Shown here: piece by piece, positions 44,434 to 55,335 of the stretch
Numbering within the stretch: the first letter of the stretch is position 1
Layout: each line of letters opens with the position of its first letter
Assembly: GCA_025963385.1 (NCBI GenBank)
Contig: JAOPUT010000376.1
Coordinates: 1 to 61,444, forward strand
Length of the DNA: 61,444 nt
Direction: 5' to 3'
Source: Mycobacterium sp.
GTDB taxonomy: Bacteria; Actinomycetota; Actinomycetes; Mycobacteriales; Mycobacteriaceae
Position numbers and translations under genes: made by a program
Notes under the pieces: generated by a model
The model's database searches: none
What the model was told of the DNA's origin: nothing
Seen by the model: only the letters and a program-made list of their open reading frames with translations

Positions 44434-45803
44434 CACGTCGGCACTCGCTCGGTGAGTCCGAGGTCGGCGACCGGCACGTCGATCGTGGTGTTCGTCTTCT
44501 GAATGGCAGGCACCAGCCGCTCGTTGGGCAACTTCGCGAGGAAGCCGTCGATGACGCGTTCGAAGTTCGAGATCAATCCTTCGATCTGCGTCGACAGGCG
44601 CATGAACTCGAAACCCTTGGCGTGCAGGCCCTTTTGCTGCTTCGGCAAATTGGAGAAGTCCTGCGCCGGAATCATCGGCCAACTCGGATCGTCGGGGGCC
44701 AGGGGTTCGGGCGGGATGGGCCTGCCCTGGGACTGGTCGTCGGGAAAGCGGGTCAGCGACCAGATCTCGAACAGCGTCTCCTCGGGCCCGAGCGGACGGA
44801 TCCGGTACGACGACGCGCTGCTGAACTGCGGAAGGACGAAGTAGTGCGGGAAGCAGAAGCCGATCGCGTCGATGACCCGGCGTCGCGCGAGGTCGTTCAG
44901 ATCGGGGAAATCGCAGCCGCGCGCACGGTGCCACGAGGTGACGGCGTCGTTGACCGCGCCACGCCACGCCGCCATCGCCTCGCGCGGATCGTCGGGGAGC
45001 GCCATGTGTTGGAGCCCCTCGGCAATCCGCACGTCGTTCTCGTGCGTCATGCCGCCCATGCCGGATCCGAGGGTCCGCATGAAGTGCAGATCGGTCTCGA
45101 TCAGGGGGTGGATCGAGGACCGCTCCGCGGTGTACGAGGCAGGCATGAGCTGCGGGTGCGTCTGCGGGACGTGGTAGCCCTCCATGAACGCGGCCGTGGC
45201 CAGCTTCCAGTTCACCGGCAGCACGCACGACTTCCACCACTCGGTGCGCAGTGCCCCGATCTTCCATTCGTCGTGCTTGGTGGCGAACGGCTCGATGCAG
45301 TCACGCAGGGGTGCGGCACCGTCGTCGAGGTTGATCCAGGCGCAGCCGCCCCACACCTCACACCTGACGGGTGTCAGGGCCAGGTCGTCGGCAGCCAGAT
45401 TGTCTTCGTCGAACGCACCGGGCCGCAGGACGAAGGTGTTCCTTCCGTCCAACCCCCAGCACCATCCGTGGAACGGGCAGACGAAGCTGCGGCGCGACCC
45501 GCTGCCCTCGACGAGTTTCATTCCGCGATGGCGGCAGGAGTTGTAGAACGCACGGACGTGGTCGTGGTCGAGGCGGACCACGATGATCGACTGGTCGAGG
45601 ATCTCGTACTCGACGAAGTCACCGGGTTTGGGCAGCTCCTCGAGACGGCACGCCATCTGCCACACCCGGGGCCAGAACAACTCATTCTCCAGCGCGTAGA
45701 ACTCGGGATCGTAGTAGCGCTGCTTGGGAATCCGGTCGACGGACTGCACCGCCCACGGCACCGGAAGCGGTGTCCAATCCACGGCGTTGACGTCGCTGTC
45801 CAT
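44430..45803 (-). CDS. Rieske non-haem iron oxygenase, alpha subunit
   Basis: 457 aa. [2Fe-2S] ligands in SCRHRGMKL and VCPFHGWCW (C90, H92, C109, H112). Mononuclear iron site in EGYHVPQTHPQL (H211, H216). Ring-hydroxylating-dioxygenase-type architecture. ATG at 45803 with a GGAAGGA ribosome site; the frame is open far upstream across the divergent BVMO gene but that is antisense. It forms an operon with the KstD-like dehydrogenase. No reductase, ferredoxin or beta subunit is nearby. Confidence 0.94.
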   Translation of the reverse strand: MDSDVNAVDWTPLPVPWAVQSVDRIPKQRYYDPEFYALENELFWPRVWQMACRLEELPKPGDFVEYEILDQSIIVVRLDHDHVRAFYNSCRHRGMKLVEGSGSRRSFVCPFHGWCWGLDGRNTFVLRPGAFDEDNLAADDLALTPVRCEVWGGCAWINLDDGAAPLRDCIEPFATKHDEWKIGALRTEWWKSCVLPVNWKLATAAFMEGYHVPQTHPQLMPASYTAERSSIHPLIETDLHFMRTLGSGMGGMTHENDVRIAEGLQHMALPDDPREAMAAWRGAVNDAVTSWHRARGCDFPDLNDLARRRVIDAIGFCFPHYFVLPQFSSASSYRIRPLGPEETLFEIWSLTRFPDDQSQGRPIPPEPLAPDDPSWPMIPAQDFSNLPKQQKGLHAKGFEFMRLSTQIEGLISNFERVIDGFLAKLPNERLVPAIQKTNTTIDVPVADLGLTERVPTW

Positions 45804-45860
45804 GTGCCCATCCTTCCGCCTCGACGGTGAGGGATCTTGCGATCGGCGACCGGCGGTCAC

Positions 45861-45883
45861 TATCTTAACAAAAATAGCTATTT
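45861..45883 (-). promoter_or_regulatory. Rieske/BVMO divergent promoter with shared element, copy D
   Basis: On the reverse strand GCTATT-TTTG-TTAAGATA (45861-45878), 58 nt before the Rieske start. It overlaps the perfect palindrome AAATAGCTATTT (45872-45883). The region 45804-45992 also drives the BVMO gene on the plus strand. Confidence 0.5.
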
Positions 45884-45992
45884 CGTCTCCTAGGATCTCG
45901 AGCCCGTTCCGGCGCGCGAACCATGGAGCAGTACACGTGACAACCACTAGAGTTTTTGTAACATCGGCGTGATGCCGCCGAAAGGGGGATCC

Positions 45993-47773
<1,781 letters not shown>

Positions 47774-47777
<4 letters not shown>

Positions 47778-49354
47778 GCGACCGGCGGCGCGTCGTCGTC
47801 GTCACTGGGGGCGGCGGCGGGATCGGCGCTGCCATCGCCGAATCCATCGGGGGCGCGGGCGCTTTCGTCGTCACGGTGGATCCGCTAGTCTCCGTGGACG
47901 GCTCCGAGCAGCTTCCGCAGCCCGAGGAGACCACCGCAGGCCGCATCGTCGCCGCCGGTGGCGCGGCGCGAGCCTCAGGGGTGTCGGTCACCGACGAACC
48001 TGGAATACGTCGGCTGTTCGGCGAATTGGCCGACGAGTTCGGCGGCCTCGACGCCGTCGTCAACGTCGCAGGCATCAGTCGTCCGACCGGTTTCGCGAAG
48101 GGCAGCGACGACGACTGGCGCCGCGTGCTCTCAGTACACCTCGGCGGATACCGCAACGTGTTGACGGCTGCGCTGCCGCTGATGGCGGCGGCAGGGCGCG
48201 GGCACATCCTCGGGGTCACGTCGGGATCGGGATGGCGGTCCGCCGACGCGGGAGCGTACGGCTGCGCCAAGCGCGCCGTGGCCTCGCTCACCTGGCAATT
48301 GGGGCGGTACGCGCCCCCGGGCGTGGTGATCAACGCGATCTCGCCGATCGCCGCCACCCGCATGGTGACCGCAGCACTGGGCGGCAAGCTGCCGGCCGGC
48401 GGCGCCGCCACCGGCGGACTGTCCCTCGGCGCGATGCCCGCGCCAGCGGACCTGGGACCGCTCGGCGCCCACCTGGTGAGTGACACCTTCGCCTCCTGCC
48501 ACGGGAAGGTGCTGTTCGCCGGGGGCTCGGAGGTCGCGGTGATCGACGAGCCGCGCCTGATCGAAGTGGTGCGCAGTGACGACGTTCCCTCGTCGGCACA
48601 CGTGCTCGAGGCTGCGACGACGATCGCACTGGCCAAGGCCGAGGCCAACCAGGTCAGCGGCGGAGGAAGCAACGCCCGATTCGGATCGACGTTCGCTGTG
48701 GCGCCCACGGAAGGACTTCCCTTCAGCGCGGTCCGGACATGCGCCGTCGCGTCCGATCGGCCCGAGGCGACGAGGGCGATGACCGACGCCCTGGAGGCGC
48801 GAGGCGTGACCTGCCACGCGATCGACTCCCCCACGGCGCTGGCCGATCTCGACGGCGTCGATGCCCTGGTGGTCGCGATGACGGGCCAACCGGCCGCCGG
48901 TGTGGGGTCGGCGTGGGAACGCATCCTCGCCGAGCACGACGGAATCGTGGAGGGGATCCACGCCGATGCCAGATGGGTGCGGGCCGTGGCCGATCTCGCC
49001 GCGACCAGCGACCTGCCCATCCGCCTGGTGACCGTCACCGAGGCCACCACCGGAGGCGGCCGCAGTCGGGCGCGTGCGTCGGCACAACTTGCCAGGGCAG
49101 GCCGGAAGGCGACCGGCGACCTGGTGCTGCCGTTCGCCGTCAGCGCGGAGTCCGACGACGTGCCCGGCGATCTGGTGGCCCACCTGGTGTGCAGCCCGGA
49201 GGCGGTCGGCCTGGCGGGGGCCGAGTTGGTGGCCGGCGCCGGATGGTTCGGCCTGCGCAGCCATCCGCGTCCCATCGGCAGCATCAGCTTCGGCGGACCC
49301 GCCGTGCCCCACTGGTTCGACGACACCCTTCGAGAGGTCGTGCAGCCCCGATGA
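47774..49354 (+). CDS. Two-domain SDR protein: active SDR plus a degenerate second SDR domain
   Basis: 526 aa, about twice a normal SDR. Residues 1-about 270 are a full SDR: VVVTGGGGGIGAAIAESI, NVAGISRP, S in GVTSGSGWRS, YGCAK. The second half (about 290-526; RTCAVASDRPEATRAMTD, VDALVVAMTGQPAAGVGSAW, VTVTEATTGGGRSRARAS, GDLVLPFAVSAESDDV) shows the SDR layout but no YxxxK. A noncatalytic partner domain, as in some tandem SDRs, is likely. GTG start overlaps the BVMO stop. Confidence 0.82.
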
Positions 49355-50229
49355 CCACCGTGACCCCCAAGCCCGCTCGCATCGTCGATGCCCACGTCCA
49401 TCTGTGGGATCCGGCCCGCACCGATTGGTATCCGTATCTCTCGGCGGCCCAGAACCAGCTCAACATGGGCGACGTCTCGGGGATGTCGCGGCGCTTCGAC
49501 GTCGCCACCTACCGCGCCGAGTCCGCCGGCTGGAACGTCGAGAAACTGGTCAACGTCGCGGCAGCCATCGGTGGCCACTCCGTCGCGGAGACGCTCGAAC
49601 TCGACCGGCGTGCCGATGTCGAGGGCCATCCCGACGCCATCATCGGCGGTCTGCCACCGTCCGACTCGGTGGCCGACGCCCTGGCGGCTCTCGACGAACA
49701 GCTTGCAGCCCAACGCTTTCGGGGCGTGCGGCCGATGGGATCCGCCGAGGGGCCGTTACCGCCCGCCGAGGTGCTCCACGCATTGCGGGAACGCGACCTG
49801 GTGTTCGAATTGATGGTGCACTCCGATCAGTTGGCGACCAGCGCCAGGACGCTGGAGCACCACGGCGATCTCGTCGTCGTCGTCGAACACGCCGGCTGGC
49901 CCCGCAACGACTCCAGCGAGGAGCGTGCCCTGTGGACCGATGGCATCGATGCCCTCGCCGGACTCGGTGACAACGTGCTGTGCAAGCTGTCCGGTCTTGC
50001 GATGCCCCTCGGGTCGATGACGCCCGACGTCCTTGCGCCGTGGCTCGAGCACGTCGTCGAGGCCTTCGGCGTCGACCGCTGCCTGTTCGGGAGCAACTTT
50101 CCGGTCGACGGCATGCACGGCAGCTTCGACGAGCTCCTCACCTCGTACTCGATCGTCATGGCAGGCCTCGACGACGAGGCGCGGGACAAGCTGTTCGCCG
50201 CCAATGCCGAGCGTGTCTACCGCTGCTGA
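49351..50229 (+). CDS. Amidohydrolase-2 family metal-dependent hydrolase
   Basis: 292 aa. HxH metal site in IVDAHVHLWDP, a later His in VVEHAGWPRN, and Asp in LFGSNFPVDG, as in PDC lactonase/fuconolactonase-type amidohydrolases. Overlaps the SDR gene by 4 nt (ATGA). Lactone hydrolysis or hydratase/decarboxylase chemistry after the BVMO step is the most natural guess. Confidence 0.88.
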   Translation: MTTVTPKPARIVDAHVHLWDPARTDWYPYLSAAQNQLNMGDVSGMSRRFDVATYRAESAGWNVEKLVNVAAAIGGHSVAETLELDRRADVEGHPDAIIGGLPPSDSVADALAALDEQLAAQRFRGVRPMGSAEGPLPPAEVLHALRERDLVFELMVHSDQLATSARTLEHHGDLVVVVEHAGWPRNDSSEERALWTDGIDALAGLGDNVLCKLSGLAMPLGSMTPDVLAPWLEHVVEAFGVDRCLFGSNFPVDGMHGSFDELLTSYSIVMAGLDDEARDKLFAANAERVYRC

Positions 50230-50248
50230 GGTCCAACCTCCAAAAGAG

Positions 50249-50266
50249 GCTATAACTGCTAAAATT
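50249..50266 (+). promoter_or_regulatory. Shared AT-rich element, copy E (GntR-1)
   Basis: GCTATA-ACTG-CTAAAATT, 66 nt before the GntR-1 start. Both conserved blocks and the 4-nt spacer length are identical to copy C at the ACAD operon. Confidence 0.55.
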
Positions 50267-50331
50267 GCGCATCAGCAAGAGCGCCCGCGGCGCAGCACCG
50301 CGTCGCTTTCCACGTTCGCTGCCGGAATGTC

Positions 50332-51141
50332 ATGACTGCGATCGGAATTGGCCCCGAGGCGCGACGACGGTTGTCCGCGCGCCGGACCGCCGAGATCGTA
50401 GCCGAGGAGTTGCGCAGGCAGATTCTCGACGGCGAACTCAACGATGGTGATCTACTCCCCCGCCAGGACGTTCTCGTCGAACGCTTTCGCGTCAGCCTGG
50501 TGTCTCTGCGCGAGGCGCTGCGGATCCTGGAGACCGAGGGCCTGGTCTCCGTGCGTCGAGGTAACCGCGGTGGCGCCGTCGTGCACGCGCCCACCAAGTC
50601 CAGCGCCGCGTACATGCTCGGCCTCGTGCTGCAGAGCGACAACGTCGCACTGACCGATCTGGGCCTGGCCCTACAGGAACTCGAACCCTCCTGTGCCGCA
50701 CTTGCGGCCCAACGGGTCGACCGCGCCGATACCGTGGTGCCCGAACTCGTCAAGCTCAACGCCCTGGCGGCCGAGCATCTCGACGACGGGTCGCGCTTCA
50801 CCGACATCGGTCGGCAGTTCCACCACGAAATCGCCCTCGGCTGCGGCAATCACACGATGGCCGTCGTGATGGGTAGCCTCGAGGCGCTGTGGACCAGCCA
50901 CGAGCGCCAGTGGGCCGAACAGACGACGGCACAAGGGGATTACCCGTCGCTGGCCGAGCGACGGGCGGCTCATGCGGCCCACGTGAAGCTGACCAACGCC
51001 ATCGAGGCGGGCGACGCCGAGCGGGCACGACGACTTGCGGCCCGCCACGTCGGTGACACCCAGACCTATGTCGTGGCAGACGATCCCGGTCAGCGGATCC
51101 AGGCCCTGCCCGCACAGGTGATTTCGGGGCGGCGGCGTTGA
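50332..51141 (+). CDS. GntR/FadR-family transcriptional regulator (GntR-1)
   Basis: 269 aa. Winged HTH with LLPRQDVLVERFRVSLVSLR, EALRILETEGLVSVRRGNRG, then an FCD ligand domain with FHHEIALGCGN. Acyl-CoA or acid ligands are typical of this subfamily. A close paralog lies at 54505. Downstream of the amidohydrolase operon and upstream of ligase-2. Probably controls the surrounding catabolic genes by binding the AT-rich elements, including one at its own promoter. Confidence 0.93.
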   Translation: MTAIGIGPEARRRLSARRTAEIVAEELRRQILDGELNDGDLLPRQDVLVERFRVSLVSLREALRILETEGLVSVRRGNRGGAVVHAPTKSSAAYMLGLVLQSDNVALTDLGLALQELEPSCAALAAQRVDRADTVVPELVKLNALAAEHLDDGSRFTDIGRQFHHEIALGCGNHTMAVVMGSLEALWTSHERQWAEQTTAQGDYPSLAERRAAHAAHVKLTNAIEAGDAERARRLAARHVGDTQTYVVADDPGQRIQALPAQVISGRRR

Positions 51142-51202
51142 TCTTCTCCGGGGTGGGCGGCCTCGGCCGCCTCGGCTCACATCGACGAGAGCCGGTGGCC
51201 CG

Positions 51203-52699
51203 ATGACCGAAGTGGAGTCACCGTCCTCGCCGCCGGTCGTCGAGGTCGGCATACCCTTCGGCGAACAGCTTCGCCTGCTGGCACTCGGCAGTCCCGACCT
51301 GGTTGCGCTGACGATGGTGTCGGCAGACGGCTCCGAAGCACTGTTCACGCTGGACCAACTGGACCGCGGCGCCAATCAGTGGGGCCGGACGCTCGCTGAC
51401 CGGGGGGCCGACCTGGGCACCCTGGTCGGTCTGGCGATTCCCAACTCCGTCGAATTCATCCTGGCAGCGCTTGCCTGCTGGAAGGTCGGGGCGGTTCCCG
51501 TGCCGATGCGTTGGGACCTGCCGACCTGGGAACTGACCCGTCTGCTGGAGGCGCTTCAGGCCGCAGTCGTCGTCGACGAGGACAACCGCGCCGAGTTGAC
51601 CGAGGACGCCGCAGGCCGACCCGATACGGACCTCCCCGTGGCCGTGTCGCCGATGCAGAACGGCATCTGCAGCAGCGGGTCGACCGGTCTCCCGAAGATC
51701 ATCCTGAACATGCGGCCCGCAGAATGGACGTCGACCCTCAGCGAGCCGTTCGCCGCGTACTGGGCACCGGTGCCGCGGCCGCAGACGATCCTGGTACCCG
51801 GTCCGATGTACCACACCAACGGCTTCAATCCCCTGCTCTACCTGCTCGGCGGCGACCGCCTGGTGGTTCTCGAGAAGTTCAGCGCCGCAGCGGTATTCGA
51901 TGTGATCGAACGGCACCGCGTCACGCACTTCACCGCGACGCCGACCATGCTGGGCCGCATCGCCGACGTACCCGGCGCGGCGCAGCGTGATCTGTCGAGC
52001 GTGGCGTGGGTCATGCAGGGAGCGGCGGCCATGCCCCCCGACCTGCTGCGCCGTTGGTTCGACCTCCTCAGCCCCGAGCAGATCGTGATGGCCTACGGCA
52101 TGACGGAGAACCTCGGCCTCGCCACGCTGCGCGGTGACGAGTGGCTGCTACACCCTGGCAGCGTGGGTCGGGGTTTCCGCGAGACCGAGATACGCATCCT
52201 CGACGAACACGGAGCGGCGGTACCCACCGGTGAGATCGGCGAGATCTACCTGCGGGCACCGATGAACGACACGTACCAGTATCTCGGCGGTGCCGCACCT
52301 GCCGTGCCCACCGCGGACGGCTTCCGCTCCGCGGGTGATCTCGGCCGCCTCGACGAGGACGGCTACCTGTACATCGCCGACCGCCGCACCGACATGATCG
52401 TCAGCGGTGGCGCGAATGTCTTTCCCGCGGAAGTGGAGAACGCGTTGATCGCCCATCCCGGCATCGTCGACGTCGTGGTGCTTGGGCTGAAGGATCCGGA
52501 GTGGGGCCGCCGGGTCCACGCCGTGGTGCAGGTCGCGGCCAACGGGGACGCGCTCACCGAGCGGGACGTCATCCAGTACGCCAAGGGGCGCCTCGCACGC
52601 TACAAGGTGCCCAAGACCGTGGAGTTCGTCGACGAGATCCCCCGCACCGCGGCCACCAAGGTGAGCCGGTCAGCGATGGTCGAGGCGCGTGGCGGTTGA
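51203..52699 (+). CDS. Acyl-CoA synthetase / AMP-dependent ligase (ligase-2)
   Basis: 498 aa ANL enzyme. A3 loop CSSGSTGLPKIIL, A5 region MAYGMTENLGL, A8 region RSAGDLGRLDEDGYLYIADR, hinge and catalytic Lys in TAATKVSRSAM. Differs clearly from ligase-1, so a second acid is activated. ATG start, 61 nt after GntR-1. Confidence 0.92.
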   Translation: MTEVESPSSPPVVEVGIPFGEQLRLLALGSPDLVALTMVSADGSEALFTLDQLDRGANQWGRTLADRGADLGTLVGLAIPNSVEFILAALACWKVGAVPVPMRWDLPTWELTRLLEALQAAVVVDEDNRAELTEDAAGRPDTDLPVAVSPMQNGICSSGSTGLPKIILNMRPAEWTSTLSEPFAAYWAPVPRPQTILVPGPMYHTNGFNPLLYLLGGDRLVVLEKFSAAAVFDVIERHRVTHFTATPTMLGRIADVPGAAQRDLSSVAWVMQGAAAMPPDLLRRWFDLLSPEQIVMAYGMTENLGLATLRGDEWLLHPGSVGRGFRETEIRILDEHGAAVPTGEIGEIYLRAPMNDTYQYLGGAAPAVPTADGFRSAGDLGRLDEDGYLYIADRRTDMIVSGGANVFPAEVENALIAHPGIVDVVVLGLKDPEWGRRVHAVVQVAANGDALTERDVIQYAKGRLARYKVPKTVEFVDEIPRTAATKVSRSAMVEARGG

Positions 52700-52706
52700 G
52701 CAGTCA

Positions 52707-54224
52707 TCAGCGGTAGCCGATGGTCTTGGTCTCCAGGTGCTGTTCGAAGCCCTCCAAGCCGTTCTGTCTGCCGAGGCCGCTGGTCTTGTATCCGCCGTAC
52801 GGTGCGTCCGCGCCGTAGAAGAGGCCGCCGTTGACGTTGACGGAGCCGGCCCGCACCCTGGCGGCGAAGGCCATGCCCCGTTCGCGGGACGCGGAGAACA
52901 CCGAACCGGACAACCCGTACCGGCTGTCGTTGGTGATGCGCAGTGCCTCGTCTTCGTCGTGGTATGGCAGCACCAGCATCACCGGGCCGAAGACCTCCGT
53001 CTGGGCGATCTCATGTGAATTGTCCACGCCTACAACGATGGTGGGCGTCATGTAGGTGCCGTTGGCTAGCTCCGCAGGGAGTGTGGTGGGAGCGTGACCG
53101 CCGGTGGTGATCTCGGCTCCCGACGCGCGCGCCCGCTCGACGAAGCCGAGGATCCGGTCGCGTTGCCTGGCGTTGATGACGGGGCCGAGGAACGTCTCGG
53201 CCGACGCCGGGTCGCCCGGGACGATGAGTTCGAACAGCGCGGTGGCCTTCTCGACGAACTCGTCGAGGGCGTGGGCGGGCACCAGCATCCTGGTGTTGAT
53301 GGCGCACCCCTGGCCGGCGTGCATGCAGACCTGCGCGGCGTTGGGCAGCACCTCGTCGAGATCCGCATCCTCGAGAAGCACCATCGCCGACTTGCCCCCC
53401 AGCTCGAGGAACACCCGCTTGAGGGTGTCGGCGCCGCGGCTCGCGATGAGGCGACCCACATCGGTGGATCCGGTGAACGAGACCATGTCCACCCGCGGGT
53501 CGGTGACCAGTCGCTCGGCCACGGCGTTGTCGGGGGTGGGCACGACGTTGACGACACCGGCGGGGATGTCGGTGTGCTCAGCGATCAGCCTGCCGAGGCG
53601 CGTGGAGGTCCACGGCGTGTTCGGGTCAGGCTTGAGCACCACGGTATTGCCCGTGGCGAGTGCCTGGCCGAGCTTGTTCAGCACGATCTCGATCGGGTAG
53701 TTCCATGGCGCGATGGCAGCGACGACGCCGACGGCCTCCTTGACCACCCTTCGGAGGTTGTCGCCGCCGAATGCCGTGCCCGCGCCCAACTCGCGCTCCC
53801 AGGTGAACGTGTCGATCAGTTCGGCCGGGTAGGTCAGCGCGTCCGAGAGCGGCCAGTCGAGCTGGGCCATGTAGGTGGTCATCAGTGGCGCACCCACCTC
53901 GGCGACGATCTCTTCGCGAAGCTCGGCCGACTCACTCTCCAGCGCCGCCTGAAGTTGCAGCAGACACCGCTTGCGCAGCGCCTTGTCTGTCGACCACGAC
54001 GTCTCGTCGAAGGCCAGGCGCGCGGCGGCGATCGCCGCATCCATGTCCTCGGCGCCCGCGGCAGCAGTGGCGCCGAGGGTACCGCCGGTGGCCGGGCTGA
54101 CGTTGTCGAAAGTCTCCCCCGAAATGGATTGCCGCAGTACGCCATCCACCAACATGCGGGTCTCGGCACGTCGTGCCGCACGTTGGTTCAGGGCCGCGCT
54201 GGCGGGCTCGGCGGTCATGGTCAT
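52707..54224 (-). CDS. Aldehyde dehydrogenase (ALDH-1)
   Basis: 505 aa NAD(P)-dependent ALDH. VVAAIAPWNYPIEIVLNKLG, GSTDVGRL, catalytic Glu in FLELGGKSAMV, catalytic Cys in AGQGCAINTRM, and EVFGPVMLVLPY. Oxidises an aldehyde produced by the alcohol dehydrogenases or side-chain cleavage. It is divergent from GntR-2 with an AT-rich shared element between them. Confidence 0.93.
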   Translation of the reverse strand: MTMTAEPASAALNQRAARRAETRMLVDGVLRQSISGETFDNVSPATGGTLGATAAAGAEDMDAAIAAARLAFDETSWSTDKALRKRCLLQLQAALESESAELREEIVAEVGAPLMTTYMAQLDWPLSDALTYPAELIDTFTWERELGAGTAFGGDNLRRVVKEAVGVVAAIAPWNYPIEIVLNKLGQALATGNTVVLKPDPNTPWTSTRLGRLIAEHTDIPAGVVNVVPTPDNAVAERLVTDPRVDMVSFTGSTDVGRLIASRGADTLKRVFLELGGKSAMVLLEDADLDEVLPNAAQVCMHAGQGCAINTRMLVPAHALDEFVEKATALFELIVPGDPASAETFLGPVINARQRDRILGFVERARASGAEITTGGHAPTTLPAELANGTYMTPTIVVGVDNSHEIAQTEVFGPVMLVLPYHDEDEALRITNDSRYGLSGSVFSASRERGMAFAARVRAGSVNVNGGLFYGADAPYGGYKTSGLGRQNGLEGFEQHLETKTIGYR

Positions 54225-54268
54225 CAGCTCGGTCCATGCCTTTCGTGCGGCTTCAAGAGCAAACTATA

Positions 54269-54286
54269 GCTATTTATGCAAAAACA
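54269..54286 (+). promoter_or_regulatory. Shared AT-rich element, copy F (ALDH-1/GntR-2)
   Basis: GCTATT-TATG-CAAAAACA, overlapping ATAGCTAT (54266-54273), 45 nt before ALDH-1 and about 220 nt before GntR-2. AGCA-ATAC-TGCT (54286-54297) is adjacent. The rest of 54225-54504 (280 nt) holds no gene that can be supported. Confidence 0.5.
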
Positions 54287-54504
54287 GCAATACTGCTCGC
54301 CGACCGACGTTGGCCACGCTCGAAATGCACTGGAGCACAGTGCCAGTGGATGGGCCGATGGACCACCGGGCACGTTCTGCACCCACCCACGGATGCGAGG
54401 GCGGGGGTCGAGGACCCAGCAATGTTAAAATCGCACCTCGGTACAAGACCGTGCCGACGGTTGGCAGCATCCGCGGCACACATCGCGTCCACTGCGAGGA
54501 GCAC

Positions 54505-55308
54505 ATGACCATCCTTGGGATCGGGGCGGAAGCGCACCGTCGCCTGTCGTCGCGCCGAACGGCGGAGATCGTCGCCGACGAGCTGCGTCAGCAGATCATC
54601 GACGGCAAACTCACCGACGGTGATCTACTACCGGGTCAGAAGCAGCTCGTCGAGCACTTCAACGTCAGCCTCGTCTCGGTACGGGAGGCGCTGCGCATCC
54701 TCGAGACCGAGGGCCTGGTCTCCGTACGCCGCGGCAACCGTGGCGGGGCCGTCGTGCACGCTCCTGCCAAGTCCAGCGCCGCCTACATGCTGGGATTGGT
54801 CCTCCAAAGCGATTCGGTGCCGGTCACCGATCTCCGAACGGCCCTCAAGGAGCTCGAACCCTCCTGTGCGGCCTTGGCGGCGCTGCGACCCGACCGAGCC
54901 ACCACCCTGGTGCCCGAGCTGACGCAGAGCAACGAGGAGATGGCCGACAACCTCAACGATCCGGAGAAGTTCTCCGAGATCGGCCGCGAGTTCCACCACA
55001 TACTGGCGCGCGGCTGCGGCAACCACACCATGGTGGTGGTGATGGGCAGCCTCGAGGCACTGTGGGTCAGCCAGGAGGGCGAGTGGTTCGGCCGGGCCAA
55101 GGAGGAGAACGCCTTTCCCACCGCCGCCAAACGGCGCGCCGCCCTCAATGCCCACCTGAAGCTGACCGAGGCGATCGCCGACGGCGACGTCGACCGCGCC
55201 CGTCGCCTCGCATACAAGCACGTCGACGACGCCCACACCCATGCGTTGCCGGTCTCCGACCAACGAATCCAGGCACACTCCCCGCAGTCGATGTCGCGCC
55301 GCCACTGA
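54505..55308 (+). CDS. GntR/FadR-family transcriptional regulator (GntR-2)
   Basis: 267 aa. HTH LLPGQKQLVEHFNVSLVSVR and FCD domain with FHHILARGCGNHTMVVVMGS. Very similar to GntR-1 throughout (shared ALRILETEGLVSVRRGNRGG, SAAYMLGLVLQSD, LEPSCAALAA). ATG at 54505 with GAGGAG upstream. The near duplication suggests either two ligands for one operator set or recent copying. Confidence 0.93.
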   Translation: MTILGIGAEAHRRLSSRRTAEIVADELRQQIIDGKLTDGDLLPGQKQLVEHFNVSLVSVREALRILETEGLVSVRRGNRGGAVVHAPAKSSAAYMLGLVLQSDSVPVTDLRTALKELEPSCAALAALRPDRATTLVPELTQSNEEMADNLNDPEKFSEIGREFHHILARGCGNHTMVVVMGSLEALWVSQEGEWFGRAKEENAFPTAAKRRAALNAHLKLTEAIADGDVDRARRLAYKHVDDAHTHALPVSDQRIQAHSPQSMSRRH

Positions 55309-55335
55309 CCGGTTAACGCCCCAGGTGTTCCCGCG

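Noticed and set aside
42769-45267. An 832-residue open frame suggesting a fusion of the FAD dehydrogenase with another protein
   Set aside because: Sequence upstream of 44433 has no family likeness and is the off-frame shadow of the Rieske gene.
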